DNA of 64,000 bases from JBMYZL01 sp049610385 (GTDB lineage: Bacteria > Bacteroidota > Bacteroidia > Flavobacteriales_D > Sanyastnellaceae): NCBI GenBank assembly GCA_049610385.1, contig JBMYZL010000008.1, positions 1 through 64,000 on the forward strand. The letters run 5' to 3'. The position numbers were made by a program, and so were the translations under genes. The notes under the pieces are model-generated. The model saw only the letters and a list, made by a program, of their open reading frames with translations, had not been told where the DNA came from and did no database searches. This document shows, one piece after another, positions 8,373 through 16,407 of this stretch. The first letter of the stretch is position 1. The number at the start of each line of letters is the position of its first letter.

Positions 8373-8681
8373 TTATTCCGTGTTTTTCGATTCCTGAAAT
8401 CGCGCAACAAAATCCGACCGCATGGCGACAAATCGACGCAGGACCTCCTCTGTCATTTGACCTGCGAGCCTTTCGACATCCGCCAAGGAAGACACATCCT
8501 CTTCAGATATTTTGAAAACCTGCTCGTAACGATCGAGTTCGAAGCGCATGGCGAATTTCCCATTCCATTGTGTGATGTGAATTCGCATCAAAGGATGAGG
8601 AATTTCTGAAACCGTACGCATCGTGTCGCGAAGATAATTCCAGAAGTCAGAACTTGCAGTTCCATGGCCGCCCCAACCCAT
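8373..8681 (-). CDS. small conserved-looking hypothetical protein
   Basis: The predicted 102 residues start at MGWGGHGTASSDFWNY; a start at 8735 is possible but runs further into the opposite gene. The core EIPHPLMRIHITQWNGKFAMRFELDRYEQVFKI looks like a compact beta-strand domain followed by a helical tail, and I believe similar short proteins occur in other Flavobacteriales, without a function. It lies 12 bases upstream of the OmpH gene on the same strand and overlaps the divergent DUF1853 gene by 18 bases at the 5' end. Confidence 0.65.
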   Translation of the reverse strand: MGWGGHGTASSDFWNYLRDTMRTVSEIPHPLMRIHITQWNGKFAMRFELDRYEQVFKISEEDVSSLADVERLAGQMTEEVLRRFVAMRSDFVARFQESKNTE

Positions 8682-9593
8682 TCGTCCTCGCTTTCCAAAA
8701 AGCTGCAGCAATTGAAAACCCGCGAAGTCCGACACCTTGCTTGGGCTGTGGGATCAGCACCCCTGATGAACCAACACAAAAACTGCCCCTTCAGCATTTT
8801 GGATGAAAACTGGTTCGAAAGGCAACTGGAGCAACGGTGGGCTTGGATGTTGACCTTGGACGATTCACCAGAGCCTTTGCTGGAGGCAATGGCCATGGCG
8901 CCACAGTTGTTGGGCAAACAATTCGAATGCTTGTTGCAATTTTTCTTTGTGCATCATCCTGATTTTGAATTGATCCGCGCAGGATGGCCCATCCAATCGG
9001 AAGTGACCGGACAGACAATCGGCGAGTTTGATTTCATTTTGAAAGGGTTGCGCACAGGTCAAATCTGGCACCTGGAAGTGGCTTGCAAGTTTTACCTCGC
9101 TTCCGAAAATGTAACCCAGTGGAAAGCCTTCAAAGGCCCCAATGCACGTGACACCCTGGCATTGAAAATGGACAAATTGGTGCAGCAATTGTCACGATCA
9201 GACGAACCCAATGTAGCCGACCAACTTCAAAGACACCGCATTCGGATTGACGAACGTGTTTTGCTGATGAAGGGTGCAATTTTTCACCATTTGAATGATT
9301 TGACGCGGGCCCGAAAACCCCTTCATGCTCACCCCAACTACACAGCAGGCTGGTGGATTCACCAGCGTGAGTGGCACCATTTGTTGGCCCATTCAGGTTC
9401 TGCTCAGATTCACCGTTTGGACAAAACCGACTGGATGGGAGGACTCCCCGCTGAGCAATTGATTGATGCCCCTTCGCGTCCGACATTGTGCGCAAGGATT
9501 CTTCCAGGCCCCGAAGATTCCACAAATGTGACTGAACTCGATCGGGGGTTTGTTGTTCCTGATGCGTGGCCCGCATTGAACCATCGACGCTAA
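8664..9593 (+). CDS. DUF1853 family protein, PD-(D/E)XK nuclease-like
   Basis: The 309-residue product matches DUF1853: N-terminal REVRHLAWAVGSAPL, then a core with Glu88 (GKQFECLLQFFF), Asp123 (GEFDFIL), Glu138 and Lys142 (HLEVACKFYL). The order Glu...Asp...Glu...Lys is that of the PD-(D/E)XK nuclease superfamily, to which this family has been linked. Members are described mostly from Gammaproteobacteria as I recall, and no biological role is known. The gene stands alone on the plus strand and its start overlaps the divergent small gene. Confidence 0.8.
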   Translation: MAAPTHSSSLSKKLQQLKTREVRHLAWAVGSAPLMNQHKNCPFSILDENWFERQLEQRWAWMLTLDDSPEPLLEAMAMAPQLLGKQFECLLQFFFVHHPDFELIRAGWPIQSEVTGQTIGEFDFILKGLRTGQIWHLEVACKFYLASENVTQWKAFKGPNARDTLALKMDKLVQQLSRSDEPNVADQLQRHRIRIDERVLLMKGAIFHHLNDLTRARKPLHAHPNYTAGWWIHQREWHHLLAHSGSAQIHRLDKTDWMGGLPAEQLIDAPSRPTLCARILPGPEDSTNVTELDRGFVVPDAWPALNHRR

Positions 9594-9654
9594 GCCACGT
9601 CTAAAAATCACGCCATAGAGAGAAATGCTGAAATTCATCAATTTTCCAACTCAC

Positions 9655-12126
9655 ATGCATTTGAAGTGGATTTTCGGAATCGTCTTCCTTGGCTTGGCAG
9701 AGGTGTCCACCGGACAATCCAGACGAGGACAAGGCATTCCGCCTTCTTTTGTGGGCAGGGTCATCGATGCGGATTCAAAAGCCCCCATTCCATACGCATC
9801 AGTAGGTGTAACCAAGTTGCCCGACAGCACCATGGTCACCGGTGGGCTCACTGGCGAAAACGGGGGATTTCGGGTGGAGTCCTTGCCCGCCGGCGAATAC
9901 GGCATCCAAATTTCTTTCATGGGCTACGCTCCCTGGTATGGGCAGTACGCTGTGCAAGCCGGACCTCCTTTGAGGCTGGGTGATATCGCCCTTGTGCCCA
10001 CCATTTTGAATTTGGATGAAGCGGTGGTCATGGAGCAGCAGAGCATGTTGGAAATGAAAATCGACAGACGCATCTTCAATGTGGGCAGCGACCTGACGAG
10101 CACGGGGACGAATGCAAGTGAACTGCTCACCAATGTTCCATCCGTGAGCGTGGACATCGACGGGAATGTGTTCTTGCGCGGATCGTCAAATGTGCAGATT
10201 TTAATCGATGGGCGACCTTCAGGCTTGACCGGAGCTGCAGGCAACGCATTTCTGCAACAATTGCCGGCGAGTTCCATCGAAAAGGTCGAGGTGATCACCA
10301 ACCCATCGGCCAAATTTGACCCGGACGGAATGGCCGGTATCTTGAACATTGTGCTGAAAAAAGAAAAGAAGTCAGGATTCAATGGCAATGCCCAGGTCAG
10401 CCTGGGAAATGGAGCAAATGTGGATGGCAATCTCAGCCTGAATCACCGGACCGATGCCATGAATGTTTACACTTCTTGGGGTTGGCGACAACGAAATCGC
10501 TGGTCTGAGCGGTTCTCGGACCGCACGCAATCGATCCTGGACGACCAATCTCATTTGCTTCAAGACCGATCGGGATTTGATGCTGGCGGCGGCTGGACAG
10601 GCCGCATAGGTGCAGATTTTTTTCCGTCCGAAAGCAGCACATGGTCCTTCAGTCTGAATTCGAATTTCAACGAGAGCCGGGACCGTGACACATTGGCGAA
10701 TTCAGAATCATGGGATTCAGGAAGCACCATTCAAACGCTCCGACGAACAGAAGAAACTCAAGACAATTGGGGATGGGATGCCGACGTCAGCTATCAAAAA
10801 GAATTCAACAGCGATCGGAACCACAATCTTCGCATTGCACTGCGGCAATCGGACAGTCGAGGCCATGCTTTGGAAGACATGTACGAGGAAACATTGCACC
10901 TCGATTCAGCCCTCAACACCAACGACGTGAACGAGACTGATGACAGCAGGTTGCGAACAGTTTTCTCCGTGGATTACGAGAAACCGCTGCCTGACGACGG
11001 TCGGTTGGAAATCGGTTGGAAATCCAATATCAGCCGCAGCGAAAGCGCTTTCAATTACATCGCTGTAGACAGCCTGACTTACGAGGAAGGACTTTACAGA
11101 CCATGGAACCCTCAGGCCGCCAATTATGGTTTCCGCTATGATGAGGGGGTTCATGCCGCCTATGGCACATGGGGGAAACAGTGGGGGGTTTGGGGACTGT
11201 CCTTCGGATTGCGATTGGAGCAAGTTTTCACCGAAGCCCGCATTGCTGAGGAAAATGCACCCCGTTTTGAAAACGATTATTTCTCTGCTTATCCCTCCTT
11301 CAACCTCTCGAGACAACGCAATGACGAAAACACCTGGATTGGGAGCTACAGCCGGCGGGTGAGCCGCCCAAGGGGTCGTCAAGTCAACCCTTTCTTGAAT
11401 GATGCTGATCCCCGCAACATCCGAACTGGAAACCCATACCTGCTGCCGGAATACACCCATTCCATTGAGTTTGGACATCAATGGTCTCGTGGAAAAAGTT
11501 CCATCACCACTTCTTGGTTTTTTAAGCATACCGACGATGTGATTCGATACTACAGCACCTTGGATTCTCTTGGCATTCGGACGTCTACTTTCATCAACTT
11601 AAACAGTCGTCAAGACCAAGGTCTTGAGGTGATTGCCATGAGCTCATTGGGTACCAACGGGAGCTTTCGATTGACAGCAAGTGTGTACCATCTGTCCAAC
11701 AATGTTGGGGATGCTGTAGCCGCAAGTGATGCGGCTGGATGGACCGGCAACTTGAACGGTTTTGCCAGCTGGACCATGGGGGCATTTTGGAAAGTTCAAA
11801 TCAATGGAATGTATCGGGGTGCCGCCGTCACGCCACAAGGACGGTTCAACGGCTACAAGTACATGGATTTGGCCGTGTCCCGCACGTTTTTGGATCAAGC
11901 ACTCACCGCCACTTGCCGCATCAGCGACCTTTTCGATACCCGAGAGTGGTCCTACACCTCAACAGGCCCGACATTCATCCAAGACAGTCGCAGCAAACGA
12001 CAATCTCGTTTCATATATCTTTCTGTCCAATGGCGATTCGGCCAGATGGACAACCGAAGAGATCGCTCGGCATCAGGTCGTGGAGGAGATTTTGGTGGCG
12101 GAATGGATGGCGGAATGGACTTCTGA
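9655..12126 (+). CDS. TonB-dependent-type outer-membrane receptor (outer membrane beta-barrel family)
   Basis: The product has about 823 residues from MHLKWIFGIVFLGLAEV, which reads as a signal peptide ending near TGQS; an upstream ATG at 9625 is possible. A CarboxypepD_reg-like domain (VGRVIDADSKAPIPYASVGV) comes first, then a plug (SVSVDIDGNVFLRGSSNVQILIDG; VEVITNPSAKFDPDGMAGI), then a barrel rich in aromatic strands. This order is that of the Bacteroidota outer-membrane barrel family PF14905. No TonB box is obvious. The C-terminus is unusual: a Gly/Met-rich tail GGDFGGGMDGGMDF follows the last strand. The last 54 bases overlap the convergent acetyltransferase gene. No partner lipoprotein is next to it, so the ligand is unknown. 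Confidence 0.88.
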   Translation: MHLKWIFGIVFLGLAEVSTGQSRRGQGIPPSFVGRVIDADSKAPIPYASVGVTKLPDSTMVTGGLTGENGGFRVESLPAGEYGIQISFMGYAPWYGQYAVQAGPPLRLGDIALVPTILNLDEAVVMEQQSMLEMKIDRRIFNVGSDLTSTGTNASELLTNVPSVSVDIDGNVFLRGSSNVQILIDGRPSGLTGAAGNAFLQQLPASSIEKVEVITNPSAKFDPDGMAGILNIVLKKEKKSGFNGNAQVSLGNGANVDGNLSLNHRTDAMNVYTSWGWRQRNRWSERFSDRTQSILDDQSHLLQDRSGFDAGGGWTGRIGADFFPSESSTWSFSLNSNFNESRDRDTLANSESWDSGSTIQTLRRTEETQDNWGWDADVSYQKEFNSDRNHNLRIALRQSDSRGHALEDMYEETLHLDSALNTNDVNETDDSRLRTVFSVDYEKPLPDDGRLEIGWKSNISRSESAFNYIAVDSLTYEEGLYRPWNPQAANYGFRYDEGVHAAYGTWGKQWGVWGLSFGLRLEQVFTEARIAEENAPRFENDYFSAYPSFNLSRQRNDENTWIGSYSRRVSRPRGRQVNPFLNDADPRNIRTGNPYLLPEYTHSIEFGHQWSRGKSSITTSWFFKHTDDVIRYYSTLDSLGIRTSTFINLNSRQDQGLEVIAMSSLGTNGSFRLTASVYHLSNNVGDAVAASDAAGWTGNLNGFASWTMGAFWKVQINGMYRGAAVTPQGRFNGYKYMDLAVSRTFLDQALTATCRISDLFDTREWSYTSTGPTFIQDSRSKRQSRFIYLSVQWRFGQMDNRRDRSASGRGGDFGGGMDGGMDF

Positions 12127-13323
12127 TGAGTCTAGCTGCATGGCAAAGGCATCTTGTCGCCATGGACGCTTGATTGGCCCCAACATGGGCTGAGACCATC
12201 TCGCCGCGAGCCTCGCGAGAATGTTCAGCATCGGATTTCTAAATCTCACCACGCAAGCCAACCGCTCAGGCAAGGCCCCCACGGATGACTTGATGTCGAG
12301 TGCTGTTCGTCCCATCGCCACTTCTTGAGCACCCATTTCAATGCCCCAACGTATGAATTCAAGCAGCATGCGCTGATACAACATCAATTCCTTGTGGCGA
12401 CCCCGATCAAAACCCACGAAAAAAGCCTCCACTTTTTGGGTCGTCAAAAACCCACATTGGAATCCCAAAACCTCTCCTTTCAGCACCAATGTGCACACGC
12501 GAAATTCGTGACCCCAAGATTTTTTGGTCTCAACCAAATCTTGTGCCCTAAGGGTGCCAAGGCGAAATCCCGCTTCATCATATACCTCGCGGTAAAGTCG
12601 TTCCAATTCATGGGCTCGTTCGATGACCTCAGACAACGTCAGCTCTTGTATTTCACAATCATCCGAACAAGACAGAATGCGTTTGACCTTGGTTCTTGAT
12701 TTGGTCTTCAATTCTGCCATGTAGTCGGATAAGTCCTTCCATGCAGGATTGACAGGGACGCGCATGTAAGGGTCAAATTCCAAATCCGTCCAACCGGACA
12801 GCCAGGATTGGCCACCCGCCACACGCTCAGCCTCAAAACCCACTCGAAAATCCTTGATCAAATGGGCCCTGGGGACAAACCCATCGATCACAGGCAGGGC
12901 TTTCAGGGCCTCAGCAGCGTGTGCCTTTGCTTCATCGTCAGGAACCCCAGTGGCGAAGCAATAACCTGGTTCGCCTGATCCCAACAAAGCCCCCATGACC
13001 CGCACAGGGAACCTCAGAACCCCATCAGCCCCGTGCAACCAACGATAAGCAGTGGAAAATAACCAGTTGTCCGATTGCAAATGACCTGCCAAATTGTGGC
13101 TTTCCGCATGTGCCTCTTCAACCACTGCCAAACCCAACAAATCACCAGATTCTCCAAACCAACGAATGGCCCTCGCTCTTCGTTCTTCAGACATCAGCAA
13201 AGCCTGAACACATCGCGAATCCAAGTGCACAAAGCCACCACCATTTTCCGCGATGAGGCGATCCCACTCCACCCACTCATCGGAGGTCAATTCATCCGAT
13301 TGGGCACACGCCTTCCACTTCAT
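12073..13323 (-). CDS. GNAT-family acetyltransferase, BioF2/Acetyltransf_6-like
   Basis: The 416-residue protein has the two-GNAT-fold look of FemX/BioF2-like (PF13480) proteins. Between about 190 and 350 it shows LKTKSRTKVKRIL, ELERLYREVYDEAGFR, VLKGEVLGFQCGF and YQRMLLEFIRWGIEMGAQEVAMGRTALDIKSSVGA, the usual acetyl-CoA-binding half with its conserved helix-strand ending. Such proteins modify sugars, peptides or lipids in capsule and cell-wall routes, but the substrate here is unknown. The gene follows the YfhO gene after 30 bases on the same strand, which weakly suggests a surface-polymer role. Its 3' end overlaps the receptor gene. Confidence 0.75.
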   Translation of the reverse strand: MKWKACAQSDELTSDEWVEWDRLIAENGGGFVHLDSRCVQALLMSEERRARAIRWFGESGDLLGLAVVEEAHAESHNLAGHLQSDNWLFSTAYRWLHGADGVLRFPVRVMGALLGSGEPGYCFATGVPDDEAKAHAAEALKALPVIDGFVPRAHLIKDFRVGFEAERVAGGQSWLSGWTDLEFDPYMRVPVNPAWKDLSDYMAELKTKSRTKVKRILSCSDDCEIQELTLSEVIERAHELERLYREVYDEAGFRLGTLRAQDLVETKKSWGHEFRVCTLVLKGEVLGFQCGFLTTQKVEAFFVGFDRGRHKELMLYQRMLLEFIRWGIEMGAQEVAMGRTALDIKSSVGALPERLACVVRFRNPMLNILARLAARWSQPMLGPIKRPWRQDAFAMQLDSSEVHSAIHSATKISSTT

Positions 13324-13353
13324 GTCTTGTCAACCATTCACTGAATCGGAAGT

Positions 13354-16140
13354 TCATTCTTCCGAAATCAAAGACGGTTCTTTCTTCCAAGTCAAAAATG
13401 TCAGCACCAATCCGCCCAATAAAAATAGCGTCATGACCGCCGCCCCCAAATTCGCCAGCATTTCCCCTTTTCCTCCTGAAGGCGAGAAGTACATTTCCAC
13501 CTCATGTTCCCCAGGGGGGACAATGACAGAACGCAGCAAATAATTCGAACGAATCAAATCAGACTCTTCTCCGTCAATTGTGATATACCAACCTTCAGGG
13601 TACCAGATTTCTGAAAAAACCAACAGCCCTCCGTTTTCACTTGAAGCTCGATATCGGATGGATTCAGGCCTGTATTCAACCAACTCTGCCACTGCCATTC
13701 CAGGTGAATCCGGCAAATCGGCCAATCGCTCTTCAAAATCCTGGTGAACCACAGCCGTCTTGAAGTCAGACAAATCACGCGTACTGAGGATTTCGTCATT
13801 GTTCGATTCTGCAACAACCACATTTTCCACGAACCAAGCAGGGCCGGCAGGTTCCGGCATTTCGACCGCCTGCTCAATCTGGTCGAACATGATGTATTTT
13901 GTGTTGAGCATCCGGTGCCCAATCATGCCTCTCATTCCGCTCCTGAGCTTGCCCAGAGCTGCTGAATCAGACATGGCCACGCGCTCATCCATCAAAACAA
14001 CCTCCATGAAATCTTGGTAGCGCTGAAGCTTGGCACCATGGTAACCGCCAATGGCTTGAACGAAATAGGGAGTTTCCGCATCGGTGTAGGGCATATCCCA
14101 TTTCAGAACCCGGAAATGGGTTTCAAATCGCATGGCTGTGAATCGGGAGGTCACATCCGCGAGCTGTTTGTATTCCCTTGGAATGGTTCCACCATAACCA
14201 AATTCAATTCCTCTAAGCGCCTTTTTCCGGGCGGATTCATATTCAGCCGAATTTGGTTCCTCCTGCTGCAAAATGCTCAGCAGCTGCGTGGAAGGGGTGT
14301 ACGGAAGTTTGGCTTGTTCCGTTTTCATCCAATGGATGTACTGTCCATTGACCTTGTCTTCATTGGTATAACGCCGGTTCACAGACCACAGATCCCATGA
14401 CGTCACAATGACCAGAAATATGGCCACAATTTCCAAAGGCACCCAACCCATGATCAATACCCATGCTGCGGTCAGGGTCAGCACCAAGAATCCAAGGGTT
14501 CGCAACACATCTTCTTTGAACAATTCCACACGTTGAGGCATGATGTTCTCTGGCCAATACTGATTCTTGACCCAGTACATGGCGTCATCCATGGTCTGCG
14601 CGCCGCCCTGTTGCATGAAAGCCTGGGCGTATCGCTTTTGCATCAAAGCCTCATTCCGGACATCCGGTTCGAAGTCAAAGAAAAGCTTTGGTGCGATGTA
14701 AAAAACACCGAACAACAACATCAGTCCCCCCAAAGATCCCATCCAGAGATTCCTGCGCTTGGTCCATTGGGCTGGCAAGGGTTCTCCTGATTTTTTGGCC
14801 TTGCCCAATTGCGCCAATTCCTTCAACGCCAATACGGCCCCCAACCCGGCCATCAATTGAATCATGACCAACATCATCTTGGTGTCTCGAAACTTTTTGA
14901 ACAAGGGGACATAATCGATGAAAAAATCCATGATGGGTGTCATGTTGCGCCAACTCAGGATAATGGCCAGCAGGGTCAACGCAATCATGGGCCATTTCAG
15001 TCGATCACGGCCTGCAATGAAGTAAGCCAAGAACAGCGCAATGATGATGGCTCCAAAATAAAAGGCGCCGGCAGAAAAATATTGATCACCCCAGTAAAGC
15101 GTGGTTTCACCGCCATACAAATTGGGGCACATGACGGCGAGCCATTCACCATAAGACATGCTGTACTGCAGGATATAATCTCTGCCCAATCCAGCACCTC
15201 GGTTCACACCCGTCTCAATCTTTTCGACGCCACCGCCATCATTCTTTTTGGTTTTGGCCTTCAGGACAGCTGACTCTCCAGCCTTTTCCTTGGCGGCTCG
15301 AAGTTCATCGGAGTCTGTCAATTCCAGAATCCCCTTTCCTCGTGTGGTGTACTCTGCATATTCTTGTGTCGACATCAAATTGGCCGCATTCGGAATGGCG
15401 GACCCAAGTCCTGCCAAAAGCATGAGAACCCCCGGCATGACAGCTTTGTAATAATGTCCATTGCGCCATTGAAAGATGAGCTCGGTCAGGACAAATCCAC
15501 CCACGACATAGATGAGGTAGTACGTCATTTGAAGGTGATTCGCCGCGATGTGCAGAATTAAAAAGAATGCTGAAACAACTGCACCGAGCCACAAATTCCT
15601 TCGATAACTCAAAATGGCACCCGCAAGCACCCCGGGCATAAAGCCAATCGCTCGAACTTTCGTTCGGTGTCCAGCCCCGAAATACAAGATGTTAACTGAA
15701 GAAAGGCCAAATGCCACACCAGCCAACATCGCAAGCCATGGGTTGACGCCAAAAACCAAGGCCAGCAGGTACGCCCCAATCATGCCAAACCACAAGGTCA
15801 ATTCCTCATTGGAGGTGAATTTGTTGCGAAAAGGTCGCAACAAAACTTTGCTGAGATCCACACTATTCTTGCTGTTCCCAGTAATTTGGAATGTGGGCAT
15901 CCCAGAGAACATTGAACCCGTCCAATAAGTGGTCTCTTTGTAGATAGAACGGTAGTCCATGGCTTCTTTCGCCATGCCCATGTAATTCATTGAATCCGAT
16001 TGCCTCAACTTGAATCCATCATCGAATTTGTTATAAAATCCGTCCGCCAAAAAAGCGAAAAACAGGACAGCGACCATATGTGGCAGGACATGGGTCAGGA
16101 CCTTTTTGGCACTCCAGTCGGAAAAGAATTCTTGAATCAT
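13354..16140 (-). CDS. YfhO family multi-pass membrane protein
   Basis: The 928-residue protein has at least a dozen hydrophobic helices, starting with a large first extracytoplasmic loop (DGFYNKFDDGFKLRQSDSMNYMGMAKEAMDYR) and followed by the GT-C-like membrane region and a C-terminal soluble domain (about 690-880) with a last helix. This is the layout of YfhO, known in Firmicutes as a glycosyltransferase that adds sugars to lipoteichoic acid. In Bacteroidota the acceptor is unknown. An acidic patch near the start (about residues 35-50) could hold the lipid-linked donor. It lies between the DUF4834 and acetyltransferase genes on the same strand. Confidence 0.88.
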   Translation of the reverse strand: MIQEFFSDWSAKKVLTHVLPHMVAVLFFAFLADGFYNKFDDGFKLRQSDSMNYMGMAKEAMDYRSIYKETTYWTGSMFSGMPTFQITGNSKNSVDLSKVLLRPFRNKFTSNEELTLWFGMIGAYLLALVFGVNPWLAMLAGVAFGLSSVNILYFGAGHRTKVRAIGFMPGVLAGAILSYRRNLWLGAVVSAFFLILHIAANHLQMTYYLIYVVGGFVLTELIFQWRNGHYYKAVMPGVLMLLAGLGSAIPNAANLMSTQEYAEYTTRGKGILELTDSDELRAAKEKAGESAVLKAKTKKNDGGGVEKIETGVNRGAGLGRDYILQYSMSYGEWLAVMCPNLYGGETTLYWGDQYFSAGAFYFGAIIIALFLAYFIAGRDRLKWPMIALTLLAIILSWRNMTPIMDFFIDYVPLFKKFRDTKMMLVMIQLMAGLGAVLALKELAQLGKAKKSGEPLPAQWTKRRNLWMGSLGGLMLLFGVFYIAPKLFFDFEPDVRNEALMQKRYAQAFMQQGGAQTMDDAMYWVKNQYWPENIMPQRVELFKEDVLRTLGFLVLTLTAAWVLIMGWVPLEIVAIFLVIVTSWDLWSVNRRYTNEDKVNGQYIHWMKTEQAKLPYTPSTQLLSILQQEEPNSAEYESARKKALRGIEFGYGGTIPREYKQLADVTSRFTAMRFETHFRVLKWDMPYTDAETPYFVQAIGGYHGAKLQRYQDFMEVVLMDERVAMSDSAALGKLRSGMRGMIGHRMLNTKYIMFDQIEQAVEMPEPAGPAWFVENVVVAESNNDEILSTRDLSDFKTAVVHQDFEERLADLPDSPGMAVAELVEYRPESIRYRASSENGGLLVFSEIWYPEGWYITIDGEESDLIRSNYLLRSVIVPPGEHEVEMYFSPSGGKGEMLANLGAAVMTLFLLGGLVLTFLTWKKEPSLISEE

Positions 16141-16200
16141 GCCTCGAATTTATCAAATTCAATGGCCACTTTTCCCGCAAGAATCAAAGGCTTCCCACGT

Positions 16201-16407
16201 TCAATTGTCAATTTCCTCGTAGTCCACATACTCCCCCACCTGGTTGTCATCAGGTTGACGGGATTTGGATTGCCCTTGAGAAGGCTTCGGGCCGTTTTGG
16301 CCCGCTGAATGCCGACGGCGCATGCCAAAGACTCGATCCAACCACCTGAAAACAAACCAAACGGTCACCACGGTCAAAAGTGTCCTCAAAAGACCCGCCA
16401 ACATCAC
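16201..16407 (-). CDS. DUF4834 family small membrane protein
   Basis: A 68-residue protein with one N-terminal membrane helix (MLAGLLRTLLTVVTVWFVFRWL), a basic linker, and the C-terminal motif GEYVDYEEI that marks DUF4834. The function is unknown; the family is confined, as far as I know, to Bacteroidota. Its start overlaps the carB stop by four bases, so it is co-translated with carB, and the YfhO gene starts 60 bases after its stop. Confidence 0.8.
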   Translation of the reverse strand: MMLAGLLRTLLTVVTVWFVFRWLDRVFGMRRRHSAGQNGPKPSQGQSKSRQPDDNQVGEYVDYEEIDN

